Assembly: GCA_029867005.1 (NCBI GenBank)
Contig: CP123443.1
Coordinates: 372,001-436,000 of the forward strand
Direction: 5' to 3'
From: Candidatus Haliotispira prima
GTDB lineage: Bacteria > Spirochaetota > Spirochaetia > SP-2023
DNA length: 64,000 nt
Below are positions 39,401 through 47,641 of the stretch, in pieces (the first letter of the stretch is position 1; every line of letters begins with the position of its first letter). Below the pieces are notes generated by a model, which searched no databases, was not told the origin of the DNA, and saw only the letters and a list, made by a program, of their open reading frames with translations. The position numbers and the translations under genes were made by a program.

Positions 39401-39511
39401 ACTGCGTTCTAAGGTGAAGTGGTTGGTTTTGAGCGGTTGCCCTGCAAAACAATCGACGACGGCCTGAACCGCCTTTACCTGAAAGTCTTGTTCTTTAAAT
39501 TGTAGTTTCAT
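36416..39511 (-). CDS. Type III restriction enzyme Res subunit
   Basis: 1031 residues. The superfamily 2 helicase core has Walker A TGTGKTYTYIRSMY, the DEAD-equivalent IIDEPQSVDG, the SAT-like YSATHK, and GWDNPNVFQIC with RRRQEVGRGMRL at motifs V-VI. The C-terminal nuclease carries NYSPDWAIVFD and VAETKGS, the PD-(D/E)XK residues. It needs the Mod subunit (41990-43924) for site recognition. Its ATG overlaps the stop of the GxxExxY gene (ATGA). Unusually, mod is 2.5 kb away. Confidence 0.93.
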   Translation of the reverse strand: MKLQFKEQDFQVKAVQAVVDCFAGQPLKTNHFTLERSKELILKAKQAAEGVQTIDFEIEEEIGYRNSPIRILEPQLLKNIQKIQQQNDLHESQQIERPKRVKLGYNLTIEMETGTGKTYTYIRSMYELHKKYGWSKYIVIVPGIAIREGVYKSFQLTQDHFQELYGHKINPFIYNSGRPQDIENFASDSRISVMIINTQAFNARGADSRRIYQELDQFGTRRPIDIIAQTNPILIIDEPQSVDGEQTLKSMPDFNPLFTLRYSATHKVDYNKVYRLDALDAYNKRLVKKIQVKGINLRGSTGTHGYLYLENISLSTTKPPFAYIEHEKRTVSGSIGKKRVKVAEGYNLYEQSGNMPAYKNQTVTEINGYRNKIVVGGQDVYPGDILHDNDEHAFRRVQIRECILSHLQKEKQLFSQGIKVLSLFFIDTVEKYRVYDESGEPQPGDYTRIFEEEYNKIRKDFLKDTTPSKINKNDIPANFEEYLQRDSANQVHNGYFSIDKRGKTVDPTVKRGKEESEDVSAYDLIMKDKERLLSFEESTRFIFSHSALKEGWDNPNVFQICALKHAESGSLTRRRQEVGRGMRLCVDTRGFRQDFELVGDRVHELNKLTVIASESYESFAKGLQKEIADTLKSRPQKADVEYFIGKMIANEQGQERRLTEEEAKKLNKTLYKNDIIDENDKITTEGKKLIEQQNIPLPENLEPYRQSVCKLLQTVYTGGEFEPENERQTIELNTNRNFEKKEFQELWDKINLKTIYEVQFNTEKLIQESKTKIDTQLSIGDRTYEVKTGELEGGTAEQMREGSLVKESERQYMKLENGLYFNTFYDVIGEIEVKTSLTRRTIVEILKKIEQKQFLLIRKNPEEFIGKCSKLINEVKASFIINNIVYHKTEERHDAKTVFTNDKFALHQSNLLKKHVYDFLTSDSQVESNFATALENSTEVVVYAKLPKNFYVTTPVANYSPDWAIVFDKDKVKQIYFVAETKGSDSDMDLREMEKLKIHCAAKHFQEISGAEVHFKKVADYETLRQALEFR

Positions 39512-39930
39512 CTGCCTGAGCCCTGATTTTGATTGCCGGAAGGATTGTCTGATTCCTTTAATAATTTATTGTTGTGTACTCTTTTGAATTCAAGGCTCTT
39601 GGCCCCAAAATTCAGTAGTAGACCAATTTCCATATTGTATGCTTCCAGATAGTTCATGGCTTGTGCTAAATGAACATCTTCTAATTTGATCAATGCCTTT
39701 ATTTCAGCCATGATGGTTTCATTAATAAAAAAGTCAACTCGTCTTGTGCCTACGCCATATCCTTTGTATCTTAAGGGTATTTCTTTCTCTCTTTCATGTT
39801 CAATTCCCTGTATATTCATCTCGATTGATAAGGCACGTTGATAAACAACTTCCTGAAATCCATTTCCTAAATACTTATGGACTTCCATCGCTGCACCAAT
39901 GATTTTATGTGTTAGATCCTCATATTTCAT
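39508..39930 (-). CDS. GxxExxY family protein (PD-(D/E)XK nuclease-like)
   Basis: 140 residues. LGNGFQEVVYQRAL is the GxxExxY motif, and DFFINETIMAEIKAL gives the D...ExK pattern of the nuclease fold. Function of the family is unknown, though it is often found close to repeats and mobile segments. The protein ends NPSGNQNQGSGR, a tail that reads through sequence similar to the end of the flanking repeats. It overlaps res by 4 nt and lies directly beside repeat block B. Confidence 0.85.
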   Translation of the reverse strand: MKYEDLTHKIIGAAMEVHKYLGNGFQEVVYQRALSIEMNIQGIEHEREKEIPLRYKGYGVGTRRVDFFINETIMAEIKALIKLEDVHLAQAMNYLEAYNMEIGLLLNFGAKSLEFKRVHNNKLLKESDNPSGNQNQGSGR

Positions 39931-39944
39931 AATGATCCCCTTTG

Positions 39945-40617
39945 TTCTGAACCTTGATGTGCTTGATTGACCTGATTATCTGATTCTTGGACTTTTGGTG
40001 TCATGGAAGTCTGAACCTTGATGTGCTTGATTGGCCTGATTATCTGATTCTTGGACTTTTGGGGTCATGGAAGTCTGAACCTTGCTGTATAGGATTTACC
40101 AGATTACCTGATTTTGAAATGTGTGCAATCATGGTAATCCGCCAATCCTTAACAATCATGGTTCAGAAGATGTGTTTGATTTACCAGATTATCTGATTCT
40201 TGGACTTTTGGGGTCATGGAAGTCTGAACCTTGCTGTATAGGATTTACCAGATTACCTGATTTTGAAATGTGTGCAATCATGGTAATCCGCCAATCCTTA
40301 ACAATCATGGTTCAGAAGATGTGTTTGATTTACCAGATTATCTGATTCTTGGACTTTTGGGGTCATGGAAGTCTGAACCTTGCTGTATAGGATTTACCAG
40401 ATTACCTGATTTTGAAATGTGTGCAATCATGGTAATCCGTCAATCCTTAACAATCAGGGTTCAGAAGATGTGCTTGATTGGCCAGATTATCTGATTCTTG
40501 GACTTTTGGGGTCATGGAAGTCTGAACCTTGCTGTATAGGATTTACCAGATTACCTGATTTTGAAATGTGTGCAATGATGGTAATCCGAGAATCCTTCAG
40601 AATCAAGGTTCAGACAA
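39945..40617. repeat. Repeat block B (149-nt composite units)
   Basis: After two 64-nt units the array goes on as 64 + 85 nt composites with a strict 149-nt period; identical anchors stand at 40121, 40270 and 40419, and a fourth 85-nt part ends the block. One strand happens to be open through this block, giving repeated peptides that I treat as chance. There are no unique spacers, so this is not a CRISPR array. Confidence 0.9.
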
Positions 40618-40797
40618 AATTAGTTTATTGGTTTCGGCCTCAGAGCAGTGAGATAAAAAATGAATATATTTCTTCAAAACAGAAGAAATAATTTTAAGAG
40701 TTTGGTATAGTGTAGTGGAGCAAGGGAAAGCAGGGCTACCGCAAGGTAAGTGGCTTGAGGGCTTGAAAAACTGCCAATCGCTTTCGGGCTTGATAGA

Positions 40798-41226
40798 TTA
40801 TTCAGGCAAGACCCTTGCTCTTTTTTTGTCTAAATTCTTGGGCATGATTCCTTTGAAAACTATACTATAAACCTGTTTTTCCAAACCCCTTACTTGACGT
40901 ATCACAACATCCAGACAAGTGTTATTGATTACTCCAGTAAGAGTCCAGAATTGTGTCTTATGGAGATCTATAGTATGTTTCTGGTAAATATTTATGGTCC
41001 CAATTAGAGTGAATGCAAGAGGTAGTGCCCTTAAGCGGTTGCGCAATTCTTGATCAGGTCTTGCCTTACGTTTGACAACATGATCGAAAAGTACCCTGTC
41101 TATCTTAATAGGCTCATTACCCAAAGCAGGGCAAGGGATTGGCTCTTGCTTTTTGATAAGATCTAATCCACGTTCTTTCAAAATATCTAAGTTCGTTGAT
41201 TGAAAGTCTGTTTTGTGTGTGTCCAT
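40798..41226 (-). CDS. Small protein of unknown function between repeat blocks
   Basis: 142 residues from the ATG at 41226; a longer frame into the repeat (to 41277) is not preferred. I do not recognise the family. Its first dozen residues (MDTHKTDFQSTNL) resemble the start of the Mod protein (MDTEKLSLQSPDL), and the upstream ATATTTATGGACAC context is shared, so the 5' end may be a copied piece. The rest is basic, without membrane segments or signal peptide. The 180 nt between block B and its stop show nothing further. Confidence 0.55.
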   Translation of the reverse strand: MDTHKTDFQSTNLDILKERGLDLIKKQEPIPCPALGNEPIKIDRVLFDHVVKRKARPDQELRNRLRALPLAFTLIGTINIYQKHTIDLHKTQFWTLTGVINNTCLDVVIRQVRGLEKQVYSIVFKGIMPKNLDKKRARVLPE

Positions 41227-41232
41227 AAATAT

Positions 41233-41995
41233 CTGAACCTTGATGTGCTTGATTCGCCTGATTATCTGATTCACCAACCTTTAGAGTCAAGGTAATCAGA
41301 AAATATATAGGATTCACCAGATTACATGATTTTGAAACGCCTGCAATCATGGTAATCCGCCAATCCTTAACAATCAGGGTTCAGAAGATGTGTTTGTTTC
41401 ACTTAATTATCTGATTTTTGGACTTTTGGGGTCATGGTAGTCTGAACCTTGATGTATAGGATTCACCAGATTACGTGATTTTGAAATGCTTGCAATCATG
41501 GTAATCCGAGAATCCTTAACAATCAAGGTTCAGACGATGTGCTTGATTCGCCTGATTATCTGATTCACCAACCTTTAGAGTCAAGGTAATCAGAAAATAT
41601 ATAGGATTCACCAGATTACATGATTTTGAAATGCCTGCAATCATGGTAATCCGAGAATCCTTAACAATCAAGGTTCAGACGATGTGCTTGATTCGCCTGA
41701 TTATCTGATTCACCAACCTTTAGAGTCAAGGTAATCAGAAAATATATAGGATTCACCAGATTACATGATTTTGAAATGCCTGCAATCATGGTAATCCGAG
41801 AATCCTTAACAATCAAGGTTCAGACGATGTGCCTGATTCACCGGATTACATGATTTTGAAACGCCTGGAATCAAGGTAATCCGAGAATCCTTAACAATCA
41901 AGGTTCAGAAGATGTGCTTGTTTCACCAGATTACGTGATTTTGAAATGTGTGCAATCATGGTAATCCGCCAATCCTTAACAATCAAGGTTCAGAC
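41233..41995. repeat. Repeat block C (145-nt units)
   Basis: Tandem 145-nt units with anchors GATGTGC at 41536, 41681 and 41826, each made of a new segment of about 60 nt plus the 85-nt unit seen in blocks A and B. The new segment has CTGATTA and TAATCAG as an inverted pair. Less regular copies fill 41233-41535. The block runs into the stop codon of mod. Confidence 0.9.
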
Positions 41996-43924
41996 CACCC
42001 TCATCTCCGTTTCCGGACTCAACTGCCTGAGCAACTGCTTTACATTGGTCTTAGCGGTATCATCCTTAAAGCCACTGTCTTTAAACACCATGCGCAGGGG
42101 TTTGTCTTTGGCTATTTCTTTGGCAAAGTCTTCATCAATCTCCTTGTCAAAACAGGCATAGAGTGAGTTCTCCACAATTTTAAACACCTGCTTTCCCAAT
42201 ACTTCTACTTGTTTAATTTTGAGCGAAAGCGGCAAGCCCCAAGCCAGCATCACTTGGGCCAATAAATCATCTGTGCTGCGGTTTGCCTTTACATTGTCCG
42301 CCAATAGGTCTAACTGGTTCTGATCATAGTCTTGTGGTTTGTAATAGACATCCTGCATATTGCTCCTGTCCAAGCGGTAGACACGGAAGCCATAATCTAT
42401 CTCGGCACCTGTCTCTACTTTGATTTGCTTGGCTGCCCTGCGTATTCGTTCTTTAGCAACTTCAGTAAGAATTGGTTGTAACTTATTCGCCTTGCAAAAC
42501 TCATATGCAGTTTTCTGCTCATTTACCTTAGGATTCAATTCTTCAGGAAGCTGTACCATTATAAATTTTCTCTTCCCTTTATCTGCTGCATTCGTTTGAA
42601 GAACAGCATCGGCAGTGGAAGAAGAACCTGAGAAAAAATCTAAAACAATGGCATCTTGAGCACTAATGCTTTCGATAAAGAATGAGATTAATGAAGTGGG
42701 TTTAGGATATTGAAAAACTTGACTGCCAAAAAGTTTTCTTATCTCTTTGGATCCGTGTTCAGTTCTTCCTACTTGTTTTTCGGGTAAATAGCTTGAAATA
42801 GCCATTTTCACTTGTTCAGAGCCATATTTAGCAACTGCCTTCTGCTTGTCTTCAGATTCAAAAACTCGGTAAGCAGGTCGTTTTATCTTTAAAAAATTAT
42901 AATCACCCGGGAATACTATCTTTTCCTTCTTGTAGTAGGTATCAAATGTATCTGTAGTAACTGCCCAGGTCCTTAATTCACTTGCTTCATATTCGTCGCC
43001 ATTTTTAGGGTTGATCATTGTGAAGTATGAATTTGGACGCTCGTTCTTTGTTTTGTTGGTTGTTAGATCGGAAAGTCTCCATCTATCTTCGAAATCATCA
43101 GACTCATGATATTTTCTTTCCCCTAGTCTTCCTGCTATAAAATCATCTTTAGCATAAGCCACAATCCATTCAACATCTACTGATACGCCAAAAGGCACAT
43201 CAGCTTTAGCTGTCCTTGAACGCCAGGGAAAGGTTCCCACGAATTGTGATTCACCGAATATGTCATCACAGAGCTTTCTTAGGTTTTGGATTTCATTGTC
43301 ATCAATGGAAATAAATATCACTCCATCCTGAGACAATAAATTCCTCGCCAACTTCAAACGTGGGTACATCATGCTTAACCAATCGGAATGGTAACGGCCT
43401 GCTGTTTCCGGATTGGCGACCAAGCGTTGCATGTACTCATCTTTTTGTCCGCTTTGAATCAGTTCCTCCTGAGCGTCTTTGCTAAAGTTGTCTTTGTACA
43501 CAAAGTCCTTGCCCGTATTGTAAGGCGGGTCGATGTAGATCATCTTCACCTTACCCAAGTAGCTTTCCTGCAACAGCTTCAGTACTTCTAAGTTGTCGCC
43601 TTCTATGTAGAGGTTCTCGGTGTTGTCAAAGTCCACAGATTCCTCCCGTACAGGCCGCAGCGTCTTAGTAGTGGGTAGGTTGGCCGTTACTATGGCCTCC
43701 CGTTTCCCCGGCCATTCTAAGCGGTAGCGTTCTTTGTTGCCCTCCACGACGGCATGGCTCAGCTCTTGCTTCAGCAAGTCAAAGTCGATACTTCGGCCAC
43801 GCTCAGCATGCCCGTCTTTTTCAATGGTACTCTCCGTGACGCAATTAGGGAAAAGTGCGGCCAGTTTTTCAAAGTTCCTGTTCACCAAGTCCGGTGATTG
43901 GAGGCTTAGTTTTTCTGTGTCCAT
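41990..43924 (-). CDS. Type III DNA methyltransferase Mod subunit
   Basis: 644 residues from the ATG at 43924, which has AGGAT 6 nt upstream; a frame starting further up (44089) reads through a repeat and is rejected. Beta-class N6-adenine methylase: motif IV IDPPYNTGKDF comes before motif I VLDFFSGSSSTADAVLQ. Mod recognises the site and methylates it alone, and with Res it cuts. The TGA stop is supplied by the flanking repeat (GTCTGAACC), so insertion of the repeat may have altered the natural C-terminus by a few residues. Confidence 0.92.
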   Translation of the reverse strand: MDTEKLSLQSPDLVNRNFEKLAALFPNCVTESTIEKDGHAERGRSIDFDLLKQELSHAVVEGNKERYRLEWPGKREAIVTANLPTTKTLRPVREESVDFDNTENLYIEGDNLEVLKLLQESYLGKVKMIYIDPPYNTGKDFVYKDNFSKDAQEELIQSGQKDEYMQRLVANPETAGRYHSDWLSMMYPRLKLARNLLSQDGVIFISIDDNEIQNLRKLCDDIFGESQFVGTFPWRSRTAKADVPFGVSVDVEWIVAYAKDDFIAGRLGERKYHESDDFEDRWRLSDLTTNKTKNERPNSYFTMINPKNGDEYEASELRTWAVTTDTFDTYYKKEKIVFPGDYNFLKIKRPAYRVFESEDKQKAVAKYGSEQVKMAISSYLPEKQVGRTEHGSKEIRKLFGSQVFQYPKPTSLISFFIESISAQDAIVLDFFSGSSSTADAVLQTNAADKGKRKFIMVQLPEELNPKVNEQKTAYEFCKANKLQPILTEVAKERIRRAAKQIKVETGAEIDYGFRVYRLDRSNMQDVYYKPQDYDQNQLDLLADNVKANRSTDDLLAQVMLAWGLPLSLKIKQVEVLGKQVFKIVENSLYACFDKEIDEDFAKEIAKDKPLRMVFKDSGFKDDTAKTNVKQLLRQLSPETEMRVV

Positions 43925-43932
43925 AAATATCC

Positions 43933-44110
43933 TAACATGGTAGTCTGAACCTTGATGTGCTTGATTCGCCTGATTATCTGATTCACCAACCTTTAGAGTC
44001 AAGGTAATCAGAAAATATATAGGATTCACTAGATTACATGATTTTAAAATGCCTGCAATCATGGTAATCCGAGAATCCTTCAGAATCAAGGTTCAGAATC
44101 AAGGTTCAGA
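43933..44110. repeat. Repeat block D
   Basis: One 145-nt type unit (starting after 43933) with slight changes, followed by a doubled AATCAAGGTTCAGA end. It lies between mod and the hydrolase gene, and both are oriented on the minus strand. Confidence 0.85.
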
Positions 44111-45052
44111 CCCCGCACTCAACAGCATCAGATCCTGCATCTTCTGCCACATCAAATCAATCTCTGAAAACAGAATAAAATGATCTGCATCTGCTATCAT
44201 ATCTATGCGTGTTTGCGGAGCCGGAGGGAGGGCTTGCTTCAGAAAATGAGCATTGACAGGCAGGACAATCTCGTCCGCCGTTCCCTGGACAACGATGATC
44301 GCCGCTTGGATACTTGCCAGCTTAGGGGCTAACTTGCGGTTTTCTGCGGCGTGGACCACCTTTTCATCGTTGGCTACCACTAGGCCCTTGTCAACCAACG
44401 CACGAATAAGGCCCGATTCCATCCATTTATTGAACCACCAGTATTTTTCATTATCCGGGTCAGATGCCGAGGCAATGAGCAGAAGCCCGGATATACCGGG
44501 ATTTTCCGCCGCCAAGGCACTGGCAATGGGGCCACCGTAACTATGTCCCATGAGGTAGATTTTCTGTTCGGGGAAATCGCGCTGTAAGTTTTGCAATAAT
44601 ATCTGCAAAGGTTTGATCTGGCCCGCAAAATCCGCTACGGATTCCCCAAATCCGGAGCCACCATACCCAAGTCGATCAACCGAAATCAAATGAAGAGCAT
44701 CATTCACTCGTGGGTCTGTCATCAGGTTAAAGAAGGCCAGAGCGTCGCCGGGGGCTCCATGGATTAAAATAAAAATAGGCTTGTTGTCATTTTTATTGTC
44801 AATATAAGACAGGAAACCATGATTAAACCTCAAAAATTCTTGCCGGGGGGCTGTAATTCCGGTTTTTTTGTATTTTCTTGTGAGTCTTTTTTGATAACGT
44901 TGTTGGAGCTTTTTGATCTTTTTTTCTCGGCGTTCTGAAGGTTCTTGTATACTTTCCCGCTGTAAAGCCTTATGGAGACCTGCATTTGTGGTACAGGCAG
45001 ATATAGCAAGAACAAATAAGTTCAAAATACCTAAGCGTATGACAGCCTTCAT
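44099..45052 (-). CDS. Lipoprotein alpha/beta hydrolase
   Basis: 317 residues. N-terminal lipoprotein signal: hydrophobic GILNLFVLAIS then AC at residues 19-20. The hydrolase fold shows ILIHGAPGDALAFF as oxyanion loop, the nucleophile elbow GHSYGGP, and a late DADHFILFSE supplying His; VDRLGYGGSG supports the family. Substrate unknown. The last codons and TGA (SEP stop) come from repeat sequence (TCTGAACCTTGA), as for mod. Confidence 0.85.
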   Translation of the reverse strand: MKAVIRLGILNLFVLAISACTTNAGLHKALQRESIQEPSERREKKIKKLQQRYQKRLTRKYKKTGITAPRQEFLRFNHGFLSYIDNKNDNKPIFILIHGAPGDALAFFNLMTDPRVNDALHLISVDRLGYGGSGFGESVADFAGQIKPLQILLQNLQRDFPEQKIYLMGHSYGGPIASALAAENPGISGLLLIASASDPDNEKYWWFNKWMESGLIRALVDKGLVVANDEKVVHAAENRKLAPKLASIQAAIIVVQGTADEIVLPVNAHFLKQALPPAPQTRIDMIADADHFILFSEIDLMWQKMQDLMLLSAGSEP

Positions 45053-45143
45053 AAATGCTCTGTTTCTATCTACTGTTTCAACTATTCTTTTTTAAGATTT
45101 TTTTTCGCAAGATTTTCCTCGCAAGTTACATAGTTTAAAAAGC

Positions 45144-45216
45144 GCACCCTAGTGGACTCGAACCACTGACCCACAGCTTAGAAGGCTGTTGCTCTATCCG
45201 GCTGAGCTAAGGGTGC
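45144..45216 (-). tRNA. tRNA-Arg (anticodon TCT)
   Basis: 73 nt on the minus strand. Acceptor GCACCCT pairs AGGGTGC, D arm GCTC/GAGC, anticodon stem ACAGC/GCTGT with loop CTTCTAA, T arm AGTGG-TTCGAGT-CCACT. CCA is not encoded. Its 3' end faces the defence island. Confidence 0.95.
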
Positions 45217-45391
45217 TTAGAACGAGGCGCATGCTACCGGGAAAATTATCTTTTGGCAATTATCTGTAGAGCCGGTATCTGAGAGCCGGCACCTGAAACG
45301 AGAAAGATTTAGCTATGTCCGCTATTCGGAAATACGGTACACTAAGCAAACACAAGCCGCAAAGAGAAGTACATAGAGGGAAGTACAAAAT

Positions 45392-46558
45392 ATGGCAATT
45401 TTAAAGGGTCGGACAACATGTCCGGCCAAAATCAACTTGCACTTGGCCGTGGGGGAACCCTACATTGAGAAACACAGCGGCCGAAGTTTCCACCGCATTT
45501 GCACCCTGATGCAAGGGGTTTATTTTCAAGGGGTCCGTCTCAATGAGGACAAGGACCAATTGGAGTGGGAGGAACAGGGTGGGGATTTGTTGGAACTGGA
45601 ATTGAGTCCTGAGCGGGTTCAATCTCGGGATGAAGTGCAGTTGACTCTGGAAGCGCAGCCGGCCCCATGCCCAACGGAGGATAACTTGGTCTGCCGGGCG
45701 GCAAAAGCATACGTGGAAAGGTTGGACTGTCGTTTTTGGCCGCAGCGGATGCATTTTTCCTTGAAAAAACGGATACCGCAAGAGGCCGGACTGGGTGGCG
45801 GCTCCGCCAATGCGGCCATCACGTTAAAACTGCTGAACCGTTTGTTGCCGCCCTATTGCGGCAGCCCGGCTCTGAGTGTGGACACAATGTCGGAATTGGC
45901 TGCCGGTCTCGGCTCGGACGTGCCCTTTTTCCTGCGAGATTTTGGCAGCTTTCCCGGCAGTTTGGCTTGGTGTTTGGGGCGTGGTGAACAAGTTGTCAGC
46001 CTGTCGGAAAGGCTGGTGGAACAGTGGCAGGAACTGCAAAGTCAATACCGGTTATGGTTAGTAAAGCCGCGTGGCATTTCCTGCCCCACGGGGGAGATGT
46101 ACCGGCGGCTGGATTCCCGTCCTCGCCGGGCAGAGCTCGATCATCTGATGCTGGAACGGCAATTATCCGGGCTGATGGCAGAAGGCTTGAGCGAGAATAG
46201 CCCTCTAGTCCGCTTCCTGCACAATGATTTTTCTCTTGCGGTTCGGGCCCTTGCCGGCAGGGAGTGTCCGGGGGCCGGAGAAACAGGGGCCGGAGAAACA
46301 GGAGACATAGAACAGGAGAAGCAAACGGCAGAGAAATATCAGGATTTTAGGGTACTTGCAACATTGCCCCAATATCTGTACAGTCTCGCTGCCTCTTGGG
46401 CTGCCATGTCCGGGAGTGGTTCGTCCTTCTTTGTCTGGTTTCCCGCCGGGCTAAGCCAAATGGAAATACTGAAAGGTCTTACGGCTTTTCCACATCCGCT
46501 GGAAATCTTTGCCGGGCAATCCTGCTCTGTGACGACTGGTCAGTACCACCTTGAGTAA
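45392..46558 (+). CDS. ispE: IspE, 4-diphosphocytidyl-2-C-methyl-D-erythritol kinase
   Basis: 388 residues, longer than the usual 280-300 because of inserts in the N-terminal and C-terminal halves. IspE is the GHMP kinase of the MEP isoprenoid route. Seen are TCPAKINLHLAVGEP at the start, the ATP loop IPQEAGLGGGSANAA, AAGLGSDVPFFL, and MSGSGSSFFVWF near the end. A glycine/glutamate-rich insert around residue 290-305 (AGETGAGETG) has short nucleotide repeats. Confidence 0.93.
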   Translation: MAILKGRTTCPAKINLHLAVGEPYIEKHSGRSFHRICTLMQGVYFQGVRLNEDKDQLEWEEQGGDLLELELSPERVQSRDEVQLTLEAQPAPCPTEDNLVCRAAKAYVERLDCRFWPQRMHFSLKKRIPQEAGLGGGSANAAITLKLLNRLLPPYCGSPALSVDTMSELAAGLGSDVPFFLRDFGSFPGSLAWCLGRGEQVVSLSERLVEQWQELQSQYRLWLVKPRGISCPTGEMYRRLDSRPRRAELDHLMLERQLSGLMAEGLSENSPLVRFLHNDFSLAVRALAGRECPGAGETGAGETGDIEQEKQTAEKYQDFRVLATLPQYLYSLAASWAAMSGSGSSFFVWFPAGLSQMEILKGLTAFPHPLEIFAGQSCSVTTGQYHLE

Positions 46559-46591
46559 TCCGGCTGTAGGGCATGACCGAAACCTTAATTT

Positions 46592-46663
46592 TTGGGCGTC
46601 GGCAAGTGGTTAAGCCACTGGGTTTTGATCCCAGTATCGCAGGTTCGAGTCCTGCCGCCCAAG
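46592..46663 (+). tRNA. tRNA-Gln (anticodon TTG)
   Basis: Acceptor TTGGGCG pairs CGCCCAA, anticodon stem CTGGG/CCCAG with loop TTTTGAT (TTG at 46625-46627), T arm GCAGG-TTCGAGT-CCTGC, discriminator G. CCA is not encoded. The 249 nt from here to rplY hold no further gene that I can support. Confidence 0.95.
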
Positions 46664-46912
46664 TCCGCATGATATGGCTTTTGCGCTGCGCTGTTGTGTC
46701 GCTGGTGCGAAAGCCGTTGGAATGTTTGCATCCTTTGCACAACGCTTTGTGAAGTGTTATTTTGTGGCTGCGGTGCCGATGTTTGGGCTGTTGAAATGTC
46801 GGCGTGTTTATGTGCCGGTTGTTGAAGCCTCGGCGCAGCCATCAGTATCGTTCCAATGCTGCGGAACAGATTATTTTTACGGCCTTGTTAGGGGCCGTCA
46901 CGGAGAACTGCT

Positions 46913-47518
46913 GTGAGTACAAAGACAAAAGAGCTGGAAGTAGAATCTCGCACTGAATTTGGTTCAAGTGCCAGTCGCCGCCTGCGTCGTCAGGGTCTGA
47001 TACCTTCTGTTGTATACGGAGGTAAAGACATCGTTCATGTTTCGGTCAATGCCCGCCGGTTTCACGCAGAATTTCATGGCAACATTACCGAAAATACTAT
47101 TATTAATTTACTGATTGGCGGCAAGGGGCGTAACGTTCTGGTAAAGGATTTCCAGGCGGACATTCTGACGCAGGAAGTACATCACATTGACTTTCTGGAA
47201 GTGGTCGAGGGCCACCTCCTGAAAACGCACGTTCCTCTCATCCTTGACGGTAGCCCGGTCGGTGTTCGCGAAGGGGGCATGTTGGAGCACCAGTGCGAGA
47301 GTGTGGAAGTGGAATGTTTGCCAAAGGACTTGCCCGCAGAATTTCGGATGGACATCGGTCACCTGAAGCTCGGTGAATTTATGGCTCTGAGTGAGCTGAA
47401 GCACGACCCGGCGGTCCGCATCCTCGGCTCCATGGAGCAGATTGTGGCTCATATTTCGGTCCCGCGCGGCTTGGCTTCTGCGGAAGCAGATGGTGAGGCG
47501 GCCGGCAAGGAAGACTAG
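46913..47518 (+). CDS. rplY: 50S ribosomal protein L25 (general stress protein Ctc type)
   Basis: 201 residues, the long CTC form with an extra C-terminal domain. L25 binds 5S rRNA. Start GTG with GGAG 8 nt before. Family patterns are SRRLRRQGLIPSVVYG at the N-terminal domain and HHIDFLEVVEGHLLKTHVPL at the junction. Followed by a strong terminator. Confidence 0.95.
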   Translation: MSTKTKELEVESRTEFGSSASRRLRRQGLIPSVVYGGKDIVHVSVNARRFHAEFHGNITENTIINLLIGGKGRNVLVKDFQADILTQEVHHIDFLEVVEGHLLKTHVPLILDGSPVGVREGGMLEHQCESVEVECLPKDLPAEFRMDIGHLKLGEFMALSELKHDPAVRILGSMEQIVAHISVPRGLASAEADGEAAGKED

Positions 47519-47579
47519 AAACCGGATTCAGCGTTTAGCATTGTCATTTTCGTCATTTTCAAAGTTATTTTTCAAAGAG

Positions 47580-47618
47580 AGAAGGCCCCTGTGTTACCCT
47601 GTTACACAGGGGCCTTCT
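47580..47618 (+). terminator. Terminator after rplY
   Basis: 15-bp perfect stem (47580-47594 with 47604-47618), 9-nt loop, then TCTGTT. It ends 23 nt before the pth start, so rplY and pth may be uncoupled. Confidence 0.8.
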
Positions 47619-47641
47619 TCTGTTATCATAATGGAATTGGT

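Noticed and set aside
40121-40691. Tandem open frames through repeat block B encoding near-identical peptides
   Set aside because: They arise because 149 nt with a one-base remainder leaves one strand open; there is no ribosome-binding site, and base changes between copies do not look coding.
39945-41995. Regular direct repeats that might be a CRISPR array
   Set aside because: The repeated units are 64-149 nt and adjoin without unique spacers, and no cas gene is present.
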